Assembly (NCBI GenBank): GCA_021464245.1
Contig: JADCRB010000017.1
Location: forward strand, 1,399,427-1,463,426
DNA: 64,000 bases
Source of the DNA: Carallia brachiata
Lineage: Eukaryota > Streptophyta > Magnoliopsida > Malpighiales > Rhizophoraceae
Direction of reading: 5' to 3'
The notes under the pieces were generated by a model. The model worked only from the letters and a program-made list of their open reading frames with translations, was not told the origin of the DNA and made no database searches. The translations under genes were made by a program, and so were the position numbers. Shown here in pieces: positions 36,891-50,065 of this stretch (its first letter is position 1; each line of letters starts with the position of its first letter).

Positions 36891-38504
36891 CAAGAACTCA
36901 AACTGAGAAGAAATTCGAATAGCATCTAAATAAGTAATAGATAAGTGGGTTTGACACCACATTTTATTCAAAAACTTTAAGACATTTGGTTTATAAGTCC
37001 TCCTTACTTATAAGTTATTTGCTTCCTCCTTTCACTTTCAATATAAAATTCCTTAACCACATAACTCACGCTTGAAATCCAAACACATCATAACATGTTG
37101 ATGAAATTTTATAAATACTTTTTGCTGTTATAGTTAATTATTTAGACTAATTAAACACCCAATAAAACTATTTGTTACAAATAACAGTTTGGTTGTTGCA
37201 TCAAAAGATATAAATGTTGACTAATATGGCTAAAATGGAACTTGACAAAATGAAATGATTGAATTCTAAGATTATGCGGGAATGCACGTTGAATTCTAAG
37301 ATTACGTATTAATTTTTTTCTTGGTATATTCGGATTAAAAGTAGATGCATAAACTGAAACATTTTGTTGCTACAAAGATAGTTATTAAATTGTTTGCATC
37401 GCATAAAAACATTTCTACTAGAGCAGCTATTAATACGAATAAGAAAAATTTTGATGCATCCAAAACTTGTTAAATAACTCGAGATCTAGAACAACTTCAC
37501 ATAAATTTGATTCTACACATCTGTTTGCCACCTTTACTTCAAGCACAAACTTCTTAAGAAGACAAAATTATAAGAATTTCGTACTTTTTATGAGAACAAC
37601 AAATTCCTACCCCAAGAGGCTTAAGAATCATTTTTCATTTAATATTAGTGCAGATTAAAACAAATTTCCAAAGTTACATGGAATTTTCAAATAGTTCTCA
37701 TGATATTTCAATAAAACAACTTTAGATGTGCTAATTTATAAGATGAAATAATCCAATATAACATAACACATAACTACAAAGAGCGGGATTAAAAAATTCT
37801 AAATTTAAAAATAATTTCTTTTATTTTTATGCATACAAACTAATATAGGGTAACACATAACTACAAAGAGTGGGATTAAAAAATTTTAAATTTAAAAGTA
37901 AATTCATTTTATTTTTACGGATACATTTTATTTTTGAAACTTCATTTGATAATTTTTAAAAAAGAAATTAGTTCTTTATATTACAAAAGTATAAAACTGG
38001 GTATACAAAAACCATATATTTATATTTATCTTAATACATTGATAAATAAATTTTATAAAATTTGCCTTGTTTTTCGTTTTTTTATTTGTCGGTCTATGCT
38101 TTCCTTTACATCCCGCAACGGCCGAGGCTGACAAAGTTTCCCTACTCAACTCGTTCTCGTTAATACCTTCATTACTCTAAAAAAAAGTCTATCGTCTACA
38201 CTGCATAGACCAATCCTGTCCCAATAATTGCTTGTCTCTGTCCAAAAGTCCGCACCCAGTTTAACTTTCTGTCAAAAGACACATTTTTTCAAAGTTCCTG
38301 TCTTGTAAATGTTGGTGAGTTGTTGCCAGTTGGTTTGCTGTTCTGTTTTTTGGACTTGGGAATCAGAATTTTGATTTCTTTTGGTATTTTATCACTCATG
38401 GAATTGTAAACCGCAAGAGAAATAAGAGATAACCAAACGAAAAGAAAAGAAAAGCTATGATAGTAATGATAATTATTATAGGGAGGTCTTATTGCTGATT
38501 GGAG
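36891..38504. other. AT-rich spacer and esterase gene promoter region
   Basis: There is no gene. One tandem duplication lies at 37761-37930. The final ~300 bases before the start codon are less AT-rich and hold the 5' leader of the next gene, but I see no clear TATA box. Confidence 0.5.
37761..37930. repeat. Two-copy 87-bp tandem duplication
   Basis: The word TAACACATAACTACAAAGAG recurs 87 bp later and similarity continues through the A/T-rich rest of the unit, with about 10 differences. Confidence 0.8.
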
Positions 38505-41500
38505 ATGATGAGGGGGCTAAGGTGGTTGATGGGTTCAGCAGCCAAGAAGGAGAAGGCCATCACCCTCACTTCTAGTAACCAGCAGAGACTCCTCAAGGCC
38601 ATTCCACCAGAGACCATCTATGAAGTTGCTATTTATATTCACAGATTTCACAATCTTGATCTTTTTCAGCAAGGGTAAGCCTTTCTACCTCTATCTATTT
38701 CTGGGGTTCATGATATGTTCAGCATACTGTTAAATAACAACAATGTCAGTAGTTGTCTTCGACTCCATGTTCATCGTACTAAGTAAATTAGCCTTAATGT
38801 AGATGGTATCAGATTAAGGTTTCGTTGAGATTGGAGGACAGTAATTGTACTTCTGTGGTGGTAACTCCCGCACGCGTTGTTCAATATGAAGGTACTCTTA
38901 AAGTTGCTAGAATTTTCTTCTCGTTTGTCCAAGTTATGCATTTCATTTCTTACATTTATTTGATTAAATTGTTGTTTTTGTGATACGAAAACTTGTGAAG
39001 GGTTGTTAATTTAAGCCGTAAAGATGTCCACAAGGTTAAAGAGTCTGTCTTGATTTGGGTTTAGGCTAATTTCTTCAATCTGTGTGGAAGATGTGGGTTT
39101 ATGTGATCAACTTGTGCCCCACTCCAATGCATCAATTTGATATATGCCCATGCAAGCATCGAATTTTGATCATGACCTTGAAGTTCAGCTTTGCATTGTT
39201 CCTGTGGAAAGATACAATTGTTCTCTTTTGCAGAACAATACGGTTGATTTCTGCCGTTTAATTGATATGCAACTCAGATTATCTGGGAGCTGAGAAATAG
39301 TTTGTTTCTGCTGCAGCTCCTGAACTAGGCTGCGATGCTGCATATGGGACTTGGAGCATTGATGACATGGACAACAGTTTCTCCACACAGCCTTTCTGGA
39401 TCAAGTATGCAAGACAGGATGTTTACCTATCTATCATGATCTCCTTCATCCTCTCTATTGGTGCAGAGGAGGTATATGGATCTCTCTTTATGTGCTAAGA
39501 GACGTACAAGTAGTGATGATTGGAAATCACCAGCCTTTATTCAATATGGCTAATCTGCTGACTGCAGTGTTTGCTGCTAGATTGGCATAATCAACCATTT
39601 TCTTATTTCTTCAAAATTTTGGTGTATGTACCATTCATCCGAAGGGGCCCCAATTTGGTCTCGTAGAAGTAATTGACTTGAAAGTTTTGAGAAAGGGTAA
39701 AGCATAGCATCTTTTTAGTTATCTACAGGTGGAAAGTCTTCAATCATAGATATTTTTTTGGTTAAATTTTCAGTGTATCCAGTTCTAGTTGATTGTCCAA
39801 AGATACCACCCATGCAGATTCTTAACATGATTTACAAAACTTCTAAATGTTGGTCTGCTTGCAAGTTTTGTGGATATTGATAAAGCTTAATTTTTCAGGG
39901 TCCATCAACTTCTGCAGCTATTTTGAAGTTTGAGCTTATCTATGCCCCTTCTTTGAAGGATGGGTTAGTTAACACAAATTTGGTTTACTCTCATCTGGAT
40001 TCCTTTCATGCATGTGTCTTGGAAACTGAAATTATATCCTGATAAATCTTATCTAAATTATTACACTACTCCATCTACAGGTGTAAGTTGGAAACTTCTC
40101 TCAATGCATCCCCTGCTGCAGTCCATGAATTTCGAATTCCTCCTACAGCACTTTTAGGGTTGCATTCTTATTGCCCTGTACATTTTGATGCTTTTTACGC
40201 TGTCCTTGTTGATGTAAGTGTTCACATCAGCATGTTGAAAGCTTCGTGCAAGGCTCCATTGAAGGTACGAAAGCTTATCAGGTTGAGTTTATATAGTGGA
40301 TAACTGATCATTGTCACATGCGTAAGTTATAAATCAAAATATCTATATTAATTAAAGTTGCACCAGCTAAGTTGAAGATACTGCTGGCAAATCTTTTGAT
40401 GTTGTCATGTTTTATCAACTTTAACCTAGATTCCTGTTATCAGCTCTCTAACATATTTCTCGTAAAAGCAAGGTATCCATCACAATTGTTCCTCACTTGC
40501 TATGTTTTATGCTTGTCCTTGTAAATATATGTTCATGGCTGCATGTAAGTTCGCTTCAATTATGGATTGGTGTTTGGGATAGTCTTAGAACTCTTATGCT
40601 ACTTTGACACTTGGCTCATAGAAAATGTGATGTTAACAACAATTCAAATGCTCTCTTTTGTGGTTGGCTTTGGTATTCTGGAACAGAGGCATATTTTATG
40701 CTTTCTAAGTTCAGAGGATTCTGGAAGCTCCCACCGGTGTTTTGTTTTTTTAACAGATTTCAAAAAGTCATTTTCTTGTTGAGGGATGGGGCGGGTGGAA
40801 GGGGCTGGGGAGGGAGATGCTAAAGAACTTCCATTTTGTACAAATGTTCCTGGAAACTTCAAAAATTCTTACCTTTTTTTATTAATATATAATCTAAAAT
40901 TAGCCTAAAAAGGCTTGCTTTCTTTACGTTTTGGAAGTACTGTACTTGCATTATTCTGCCATAAAGCCTGAACATACATTTTTATTTTGTTGGTAGATCA
41001 TTGCTTCTCATCAATATTTCGGTCAAACTTTTTCTTCTTATTCTTGGCTTTATTTCTTTGTTTGTTAATGCTCAATCTTTGTCACTGATTAGGCATTTGG
41101 TCAAGTGACTTCCCTAGATTCCAAGCAGATGCTGCTTATTGAAGCATTAACAGCTGCACGTGATACACTTGTTGAACATCTGAAAAATATTAGCAAAGCT
41201 ATTGACCAGGAAATCAGCTTGAGTAAATCTATTTCTGATATGGATCATACAAAGGTTCCTTCGTTTTTTATCTAATCTGGGTACGGTAGAAAAAATTTCA
41301 CGAGATTCACATAAGCTGCCAAATGGTGCCAAGGTCCACTACTTGATTCTGCAATCAGGGATTACCCCATCATATTCTTGTAGTTTTTTTTTGATGAAGA
41401 ATTAGAGTTTCCTTTTACTTAATATTTTATTCTTCATTTAAAGCAGAAAGCACATGATATTGCTGGCTTGTCAAGTGACTGGTTGCTCTATTCGTGGTCT

Positions 41501-44500
41501 TGGTATGATCTATCAAACTACACGCGCTCTTTGGGGAATGAAATTTTGTATTTGTGGAACAGATTTTTGATGTTCCACAGGTATGTTTACACACTCAGTC
41601 ATTTACTTATTCTCATTAGTCCATTCAGTTTGCATTTCTGAAATTTCCATTTCTTTTAACAGTTTTTCCCCTCTATTTAACTTATTCCTTGAGAAGACCT
41701 TTATTTAAATTATTCAATCCAATAAGTTTACATTTCCTCAATAACATGCCAATCTCTATGTCTCCAGTTTTTGTAGGCCCTGTAGAACAAGCTTGTCTAG
41801 CAGACAAACTTGTCAAAGCAACACTATTTGTTGATACTTATTTTGTTGGGAGAGCTAAAATCCTCACCATTAAATGATGATTATATAATTTTTTTGCTGG
41901 ATTTTTTTTTATGTAAGTGCAGCTACATTTTCATACATGAGCATATTTCAAAAGTTAGAAAAATTTTTGATGGATTATTGTCGAGCATGAGTTCGGTGCA
42001 TCAATATTTCTTCTTGCATCTTTACAGATCAACTGGGACAACTTTTATATGCTCAATAGTCAAAGCAAACACTCAAGTCCTTCATTGGGCTTAAATTTTG
42101 TCTATAGGTGTACGTCAACTGAGCCAACTTTTACATGTTCAACACAAACCATTTCTTTCGTGGTCTTAAATTGTGTCCATATGTGCATGTTCTGGTGACA
42201 TGTAGATGTGCATGTCAAATGGATACCTTCTGAATGCCTAATGATGTACTATTTTTTGCTTAGACATTGAGGTTTGTTTTTTTCCTGTGCAGTCACTCTG
42301 TGATACATGCATAAACATGCACATTTTATATTGATTCAATCATATCCCCATGTATCATACCCCAAGCAACCGAAAATTCCTGGAGTTATCATATTGATAA
42401 TGATTTATCTGACAAGAAGCTTTCTATCGCTGTGGTTGAAATTCTTGCATGTTTTCCTTTGAAATTGAATAATTTCTCTGCTTGTATTCTACTCTATTCC
42501 AGGGCTAACAAAACAAAGATATTGGAATTCCTTTATGATGCCTGGGCTAAGGACAGGATAGCTGAATGGTCAACATGGATGGTATACTCTAAGGATGAGG
42601 TGTCTCATCGCTCCACAATCACTAGTGCTGATGCTACTTCCTTCCATGGGCCTCAATTGAAATCATTGAATGTGCCAAAGTTCGCTGATGATGTAATCAC
42701 TATGGATCATTATTGCTCTGAATGATCATCTCTTGCTTATAAAGAGTGCTAATGTGTTTATGTTCTAGCTGCATGAAGCATAGATCTCCCTGTTAGCAAT
42801 GAGTACCACCAGATTATACCTTTTATTCCTTGAATGTGTAACCTTATATTTCCTTCATCTAGTTGTTGTTGTTTATCATTGTTGATACAATGTGTTTGCT
42901 ACAGCCTTCTCAGGTTTCAGCTATGCGTGCTGAGCTTCACCGGCGGAGTATTGGAAAGATGACGGTCAGTTTCTTACCTATACATGGTGATTCACCCTTC
43001 CTTAAAGTTCGAGTATGATATATGATCTAGACCTGGGCCTTATCAAACAGCAAAAGTTTTTAGGTCAAATGGTTTCTTGACATGGTATTAGAGCCTTCAT
43101 GATCTAGTGATCATGAGTTAGAATCTTGCAGCCCTTGCATTTTATTGTGTTTACTTATGAATTTCTGGTTTGTTCATGCCTACGGCCGAAGTGAGTCTGA
43201 CTTGTCCACACTTCCAGTCCAAGTGAGCTGGGCTTTTGCGTGAGGGGGAGTGTTCAAGTATAATATATGATCCATATCCTAGACCTTTAAGCTATTAGGT
43301 GGAATGGTTTCTTGACACTTAAATTTCATGCATACTGATGTCTATTTATTCTATGATTTCCATGCAGATTAACAATCGGTCACTTCAAGATATGCATATA
43401 TTTGGGAATCCTTATTGCGTTCCTGTTGTTATTGTGGAGCGTGTGATATACCCAAAATTGAGTTTCCGGAAAGAAATTCTGGACCAGATATGTTCTCCAA
43501 ATCTGCTTGATGGAACTATGTTTGGAGTTTCTGCAATGTCTAGCATACGACCAGATGGTCATGTTTTAAGAGTAGTTGTCTTTGTACACGGATTTCAGGC
43601 ATGTCCTACTTTGCAATATAGTCTTTCCTTTTCTTTTTGGTCTTCAGTTTGTGTCTTTTTAAATGGCAGGCCTTTTTGTAACAGTAAGGTTACTATATTG
43701 TGACTTGGAGTTCATAGGTTCAAGTTGTAGAAACAACCTCCCTGAAAACGGGGATAAGTTCATTTACATATGACCTTTCCCCTGAACCCCATAGTGTGGG
43801 AGCTATTATCACTCAGATTGAAAATGATAGCCATTTTGCTGCCATAAATATACTTAACATTAGTTACCTGCTCTCAGAACACCAGTAAGCTGCTTTAATT
43901 GGTTCTCAAGCACATATGACACGGTGCTTTCTGCAATTGTTTAAATGAGTGTCTTTTTATCCTCTCTTTGAGTTAAAAGTTATATTCACGTTGAAGTGAA
44001 GCCTCTGCTGCATTTCCTTTCGGTAGTTATATCCAAATGCTCTGCAGTCTAAAGGTGACATTTCATCTTAGAAGGCATGAATTGACATTATTTTTGTATT
44101 CTTTTCAGGATGGAGGTTGATAATTAACTAATTCTCATTTCAAATATTGACACGTAATATTGTTTGTTTTAGCAACTTTCTATTGTTTACAATTCTGTGG
44201 CAATGGTATTTGACTCGCATGAATTTTTCATGATTAGAGAATCATTGACCTCATTCATAAAGTTCTATTGCCACAAAGAATGTTGGTTCATCATTCCCAG
44301 CTATGTTGAGAAATGTATTTGGTTGCATGTTTTTGGTTTATGTTGCTGTTGGCATCAGTGACACAAAAATTAATAAAGTAACAATATTTTCCATAAATGA
44401 CTCATAATAGGGCCATCATCTGGATTTAAGGCTTGTTCGAAATCAATGGCTTTTGATAGATCCCAATGTAGAGTTTCTTATGTCAAAGGCAAATGAAGGC

Positions 44501-47500
44501 AAAACTTTTGGGGAATTCAGAGAAATGGGGCTAAGACTGGCACACGAAGTGATATCTTTCATCAAGGTGAAAATGGACAAAATTTCAAGTACTGGAAGAT
44601 TAGGAAATATTAAGCTTAGCTTTGTTGGGCATTCCATTGGAAATATTATCATAAGAACTGCATTGACAGGTATATACATCTGATGTTTCTCTTAGTTGTC
44701 TAAAACATAATGCTACATTTGTGCCATTTTTGGTCCTTTTTGGCAGAAAGCATCATGGAACCATATCTCAGCCACTTGCACACATATCTTTCTATGTCGG
44801 GTCCCCACTTGGGATATCTTTACAGTTCAAACACATTATTCAACTCTGGTCTGTGGCTCCTGAAAAAGCTCAAGGGCACACAGTGTTTTCATCAGCTTAG
44901 TTTCTCTGATGATCCAGATCTCCGAAACACTTTCTTCTACAAACTATGTAAGGTACTGGAAAGGCTTCATAGTACTTGTTTGAGAGTAAACATCATTTAG
45001 TGGCTTTTTGCTTTCCTTGGGTTCAGGTTAAGCATTATTATTATATTATTTTACCTTGAGGAGGTTGGGGCGGGGCAGGGAGAGAGAGAAATTGGTTGTT
45101 AACTAATAGAAGTTTGATCCATGTCATTTCAAACCATCAGTGGTCAATTTGTGTATATCTTTTGATATGCAAAGGGTAGGACTTGTATGCTGGACCTCTT
45201 GGTCTCAAGTCTCAAATTTGACCTTTAAGTTAAAGCTCAAGTCTCAATTCTTGAGTTTAACAATCTCAGCTTCCTTACACAGGAGGGGAGACGAAGAGAA
45301 CCTAGTGATACAGATATACTTTAAAGGAAAAGAATCGTTAAAATATTATTTTAGATCTAGCCAAGGTGCCAAAGACGAGGAAAATAGAACATGTGAATTA
45401 ATTCAGCTTGATGAAATTAAGAAAAGGCAGGCAATATCTTATTATGAATCTGAATTACTATGCCCTTTACTATTTTGTTCACCTGTTTCAGGAGAGGACG
45501 CTAGAGAACTTCAGGAATATCGTCCTATTATCTTCACCTCAGGTATCCCTTTATATCAGAGATTTTGGAGTAGTGCTTCAAATTATTAGAACTTGTTTGA
45601 GTTGTTTCAGGTTACGTTTTTGGAGGTAAATATGAAACACTGAAACATTTCACGTTCATAAGATAGTAAGATTTGCAGGCCACACTTAGTGCATTTGGTT
45701 GCTTAGAATAACAGAAATGAAGTAGGATGCTTATTCCTTACATGCCAGTTCCTAGGCTTTCATTCCAAGCAGCCAGTTCTGAAAAATGTCCCCAATGTTT
45801 TTACACTTCGTCATCATCTTCTCTGGACATGTGTGAACAAATTTATCATCCAAATAATAGGTCAGATTTTTTATCGGAAATCCATTCGTATAGTAACTTT
45901 CCATTCTACGGCTGAGAGGGGGAAGAAAGGGGATCGCCAGGTGGTATGCATTGATGGACCACTGGCAATGTTAACACTAAATTTTTGTGAGACAAGAAGT
46001 GGTGATGCTAGAAGAAGGGTGAGCCTTGTGTAATAATAAGATTTCTCCGTTGTGGACGTAGAGATGACAAGTTCAAGTTTGGAAACAAACTCTCTATAAG
46101 AATAAGGGTCAGACTGCATACATTTAATTTTAAGTGCCAAAAAGTGACCCAATCTGATAATACTTCCAAATCCATCCAAAAAACTTGGGTTAAGAACCTG
46201 ACTTTTTAACTTCAATCCAAAAGTGACACAAACTCAAAAATGACCTGAAAAATTTAGGTTGGATCATGTTGGATCTGGGTCACTCGTTGCGTTGAGAAAA
46301 AGATAAAATAGTAAAAGACTTTTTAACTTTTTGCCTTTGACTTATCTCTCTCAAGTACCAATCGATACTTTTGTCATAGACTATAGATATATCTATGACA
46401 AAGAAAACTAAATTTAAAAATTGAATTCATTATAAAAATGAGTTTTGTATTTAATTGAATTTAATTGAAATATTTTACTAAAATAACGGTTTAATTCGAA
46501 TTCGATCCGAATCCAACTCGAATCTGAAACGATCCAACCTAAATCCAAACCGAATGTATTGTAATATGAAAGTAACTCAACTGAAAATGAACCAAACCAA
46601 AAATAACTCAAACTGAACCTGACCCAACTTGACTTTTTGACACCCCTACATTTAATCCTTCTCCAAATCTCACAACATGAGTGCCTTGCTCAAAGGGAAG
46701 AACCAAAAGAGTTTTCTGTTGGTAATAACATAATTTGGATAAGCAGTGCAAAACCACTATGAACTATGTTTTTTGAAAATCTTGTTGATTTGGGGTTTCC
46801 TTTCAATCAAACCTATAGGGTTCATACATTCTTAGCCATCTCGATATGAGAAATAGTGTTTCCTATCATGTTGGAGATTGAGCTTGATTCATAATCAGGA
46901 TTTTATCATGTTGGAGATTGCATTAAAAATGTTTTCTTCTGAATTTATATAAGAAAATAGTGTTTCCCATGTTGACTTTCTTATCAAATGAAAAGTTGTT
47001 CATAAGTTGTTTACTTCTGAGAATTTTCGATTCTAATAAATATTTGTTTTGTCCAGAACGGAACTCTTCATTGATATGGCTCATCCAGGTTTCATGCTAA
47101 AGGGCAAAATGAACTGATATCTTTATGCATCCTAGTTTTTAGTGATGGAGCTGATTGAGCATTTGTTTCATTAATGAAAGAGTGATTCAGTTTGAACAAT
47201 TGATTCACTCACTGAGAATTTTCTTTCCGTTTGTCATTTGACAATCATGATGCGATAAATATTTCATGTCTTCAGGATGGTTACGTTCCATATCATTCTG
47301 CCAGAATCGAAGCGTCTCCAGCGTCCCATTTGGACTACTCAGTGAAGGGAAAAGTCTTCTGGGAGATGCTGAGTAATTGCTTGTCTCAGATGCAAGCTCC
47401 TTCCTCTGAACATCGAACCTTCATTCGCTGCGACATCAACTTTGATAAGTCTTCACATGGAAGGAACCTAAACACCATAATCGGACGAGCTGCTCATGTT

Positions 47501-47566
47501 GAATTCCTGGAATCCGACAATTTTCCAAGGCTGATAATGTGGTCCTTTCCAGAACTTTTCCTTTAA
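38505..47566 (+). CDS. FAM135-type putative serine esterase (DUF3657 + DUF676)
   Basis: Plant orthologue of FAM135 proteins (Arabidopsis ZW18 family): a predicted alpha/beta-hydrolase whose substrate is not established. Fourteen exons: 38505-38674, 38803-38891, 39317-39471, 39899-39963, 40081-40264, 41093-41333, 41447-41580, 42503-42692, 42905-42964, 43368-43598, 44411-44669, 44747-44952, 45492-45542, 47276-47566, about 774 residues. The N-terminal DUF3657 shows IYIHRFHNLDLFQQG. The hydrolase domain shows VFVHGFQGHHLDLRL (about 499-513), the nucleophile Ser in GHSIGN (about residue 581) and candidate Asp/His in QDGYVPYH (His about 685). Intron 10 uses a GC donor (43599-43600); all others are GT-AG. 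Exon 6 has one base too many in the T6 run near 41261; dropping one gives 240 nt and a conserved frame. A second ATG directly follows the first. The exon 8 end is less sure. Confidence 0.9.
43006..43317 (+). mobile_element. 312-bp miniature LTR retrotransposon in esterase intron 9
   Basis: A 77-bp left repeat (43006-43082) and a 67-bp right repeat (43251-43317) share TATATGATC, AGACCT and GGTTTCTTGACA. TGGTATTAGAGCC, a near-perfect primer binding site for initiator methionine tRNA, follows the left copy at 43083. GAGGGGGAG, a polypurine tract, ends at 43250 just before TGTTCAAG opens the right copy. CTTAA flanks both sides (43001-43005 and 43318-43322), a perfect 5-bp target duplication. At 312 bp it is in the size range of SMART elements, the smallest class of TRIM-like LTR retrotransposons. 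It is non-coding and sense to the host gene. The first base of the left LTR has mutated from T to A. Confidence 0.87.
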
Positions 47567-50065
47567 TTATAGTGGATCCTTGCGTGGACCGCCAGATGTA
47601 TTATTTCACATTCGCCAGCGTTTGATAGGCACTTCATTTCTATGGGGACGAATATGGTTAGTCCAAAAAATAGATCTGACTATTGGGAATTTCGTGACCC
47701 ATGAAATGTGAATCTACGACGCTCAGGTCCACTTACCTTACAAACCTTTTCCTGTTTAGAGTCCTATGCATCAACCTGAGAAAAAAGAACGGTGAAGCCA
47801 AGGGAATGTCAATGACAAGATTCCATGAAGCAGTGGCAAGGTCCGGGCCCCCGAGGTAACCAGTCTACTCGCCAAAGAGCCACAAGCTTATGTTACAGAT
47901 TTTGTTCACACATATCTGTGTGGGGAAGGGGGGCTCTGTGATTTGTAGGGATGAAGTCAAAATTGTCTGTACTTGGATGTAACATATATAAGAAAGAGGT
48001 GATGTACAATATCTCGGATGACATCAGGGAAAAGACGGGCAGATGTGTTAGGAATCCAAAGGAGTTCGTGTAACATAAACAGCTGCAGTGTAGCTAATGA
48101 AGCTTAATTCAACATTATATTGCTTTTCGCTCGACTGGCTACTTTTGAGTGATTGTAATTCTTTCTAAAAACTATTCCCCATGACTTGTGTATGGGAGAG
48201 GAATGGCCGCCTATTTGCTTGGTGTTGCGCCTTCATGCAGCTACACCCCAATGGTTGATGGCTGTCATAAAGTTATAACTTGACTTGAATTAATCTATAA
48301 GGTGTTGGTGGGATTTGGATTGTAATATTGCTATACTAGATGCTTAAGGACATACCAAAGTAAGGGAATATGAAGCAAAATGGAATTGCAAGGGAGAATG
48401 TAGTAAATGGAATTGTGATCTCTCAGGTGCAGTAATTGCCAAAGAGTTGAGAAAGGCTATTGTAGTCATTTAGTCGTCAATCTTAAGAACCTATAGCCCA
48501 TATCTATATAGAGAAAGGAAGTGGAACGCGTCCTTTGAAGAGGCTATAAGATGTCACTTGTGCGTGTGGGTGTCTTTAAGTAGTTGTGTAAAGCTAATAA
48601 CATGACATTTATGTGTGATGGCAGCAAGAGGTTAAAATGTACCTAACTCCATGCATGAGTGTCATATAGACATTGGGAAAAACTTGATGGGGGAGATGAG
48701 AGACTTGTATGACGCCAATTATTTCTTTATTTTTAAGAGGCTTAACTTATTTTCATGTAAGTTCGGGAGAAAGTTACAAGTAGGCTAAGTAGGATTCAGT
48801 TGCTCAAGAGAGAATGAAAGCTATAATAGTAGAAACGACGTTTAAATTACGAAACTGATGAAACTAATATAGTTTGCCCCCTCATTAAATGAAATTCTAA
48901 GTACTGCTTCCACTTGATTTGAAGAAAACCTCAATTTCAAATTTTATTTGCTTGTCTTTAATTAATTTAAATTCTTTTATTTAATTGCCTCAAATAAATT
49001 TCTAATCAATTTCAAATTCAGATTTTAATTTGAGTTTCATTTTAGTTTAACCAGTTTTCATGGATGATTACTTGTCTTTTGAATTAAGTAATTTAACCCC
49101 TCAAGTTAGGCTAGATACTTAACCCTACCTTGGAGTTTTGGCCTACCATACTAAAAACCACATTGACATTGTTTTACTCTTTAAAACTTGTTAAAAGACT
49201 TCAAAAGAACCCCCTAAGTTTCTGACCATGTTGGATTTATATAAGTTTAAAAGGGTTGTAGTTAAAAGACTAAAAAATTCAAATCGAAGTAGGAAAAGGA
49301 CGTCAAAATTCTGGACAGTCTTGATTATGTGACTTTAAGCCCAATTCTCAATCCTTTTAGGCATAATCTGAATTTGATCAAAACAGAAAAATTGTAACCC
49401 TATCTTTTAGATTTTATTTGACTCGAGAATCGCATAATTCTAACTTGTGTAGAGAAAATTATGGCTGAAAAAACAAATAGTGCAAAGCTGAAAATTTTGC
49501 CAAATAAGATGAAACAAGCATCTGATTACTTTTTTTAACATTCTTTTCACCTACAAAACATAAAATAGCAATAGAAGTAAGATCCACCGATAAAAACAAT
49601 ACTTATATAAATATATATCAAATTAGACACAAAATTATACGTAATATTTGTGTAAATATTAAATCTATCAATGCATATTTCAAATTATATCCTTTCTATT
49701 TAGATAATTTCTTATGCATCACTATTCATTTTGTTACAATCTTTTCTAACATATACAACAGCCTCCACATATTACTGCAAGTGGCCTGTAAATGAAAAAT
49801 TATTTATTTTAAAGTCTTTAGTTTTAAGAATATGAAATACGAACGCCATGGAAAATTGAACGTAAAAGTCAACAATTAATCTTGAATTATTTATGAGAAA
49901 ATAATTTCTAATCAGTAACATTAACTCTTTGCACTCCTTATTGAATAAAAATTTAGGCGTCTTTTCCATACCTTGTAAATTAAATGATGAATATAGTTTT
50001 AAAATTAACAGTTTCAAAAAGGTTAGAAACTATGACAATTGTTTGTCACATGAATATATTTATAT
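47567..50065. other. Esterase 3' UTR and intergenic DNA
   Basis: About 550 bases after the stop look like 3' untranslated sequence: mixed composition, no frames, ending near 48130. Beyond that the DNA becomes AT-rich, with no recognisable gene or strong repeat. Confidence 0.5.
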
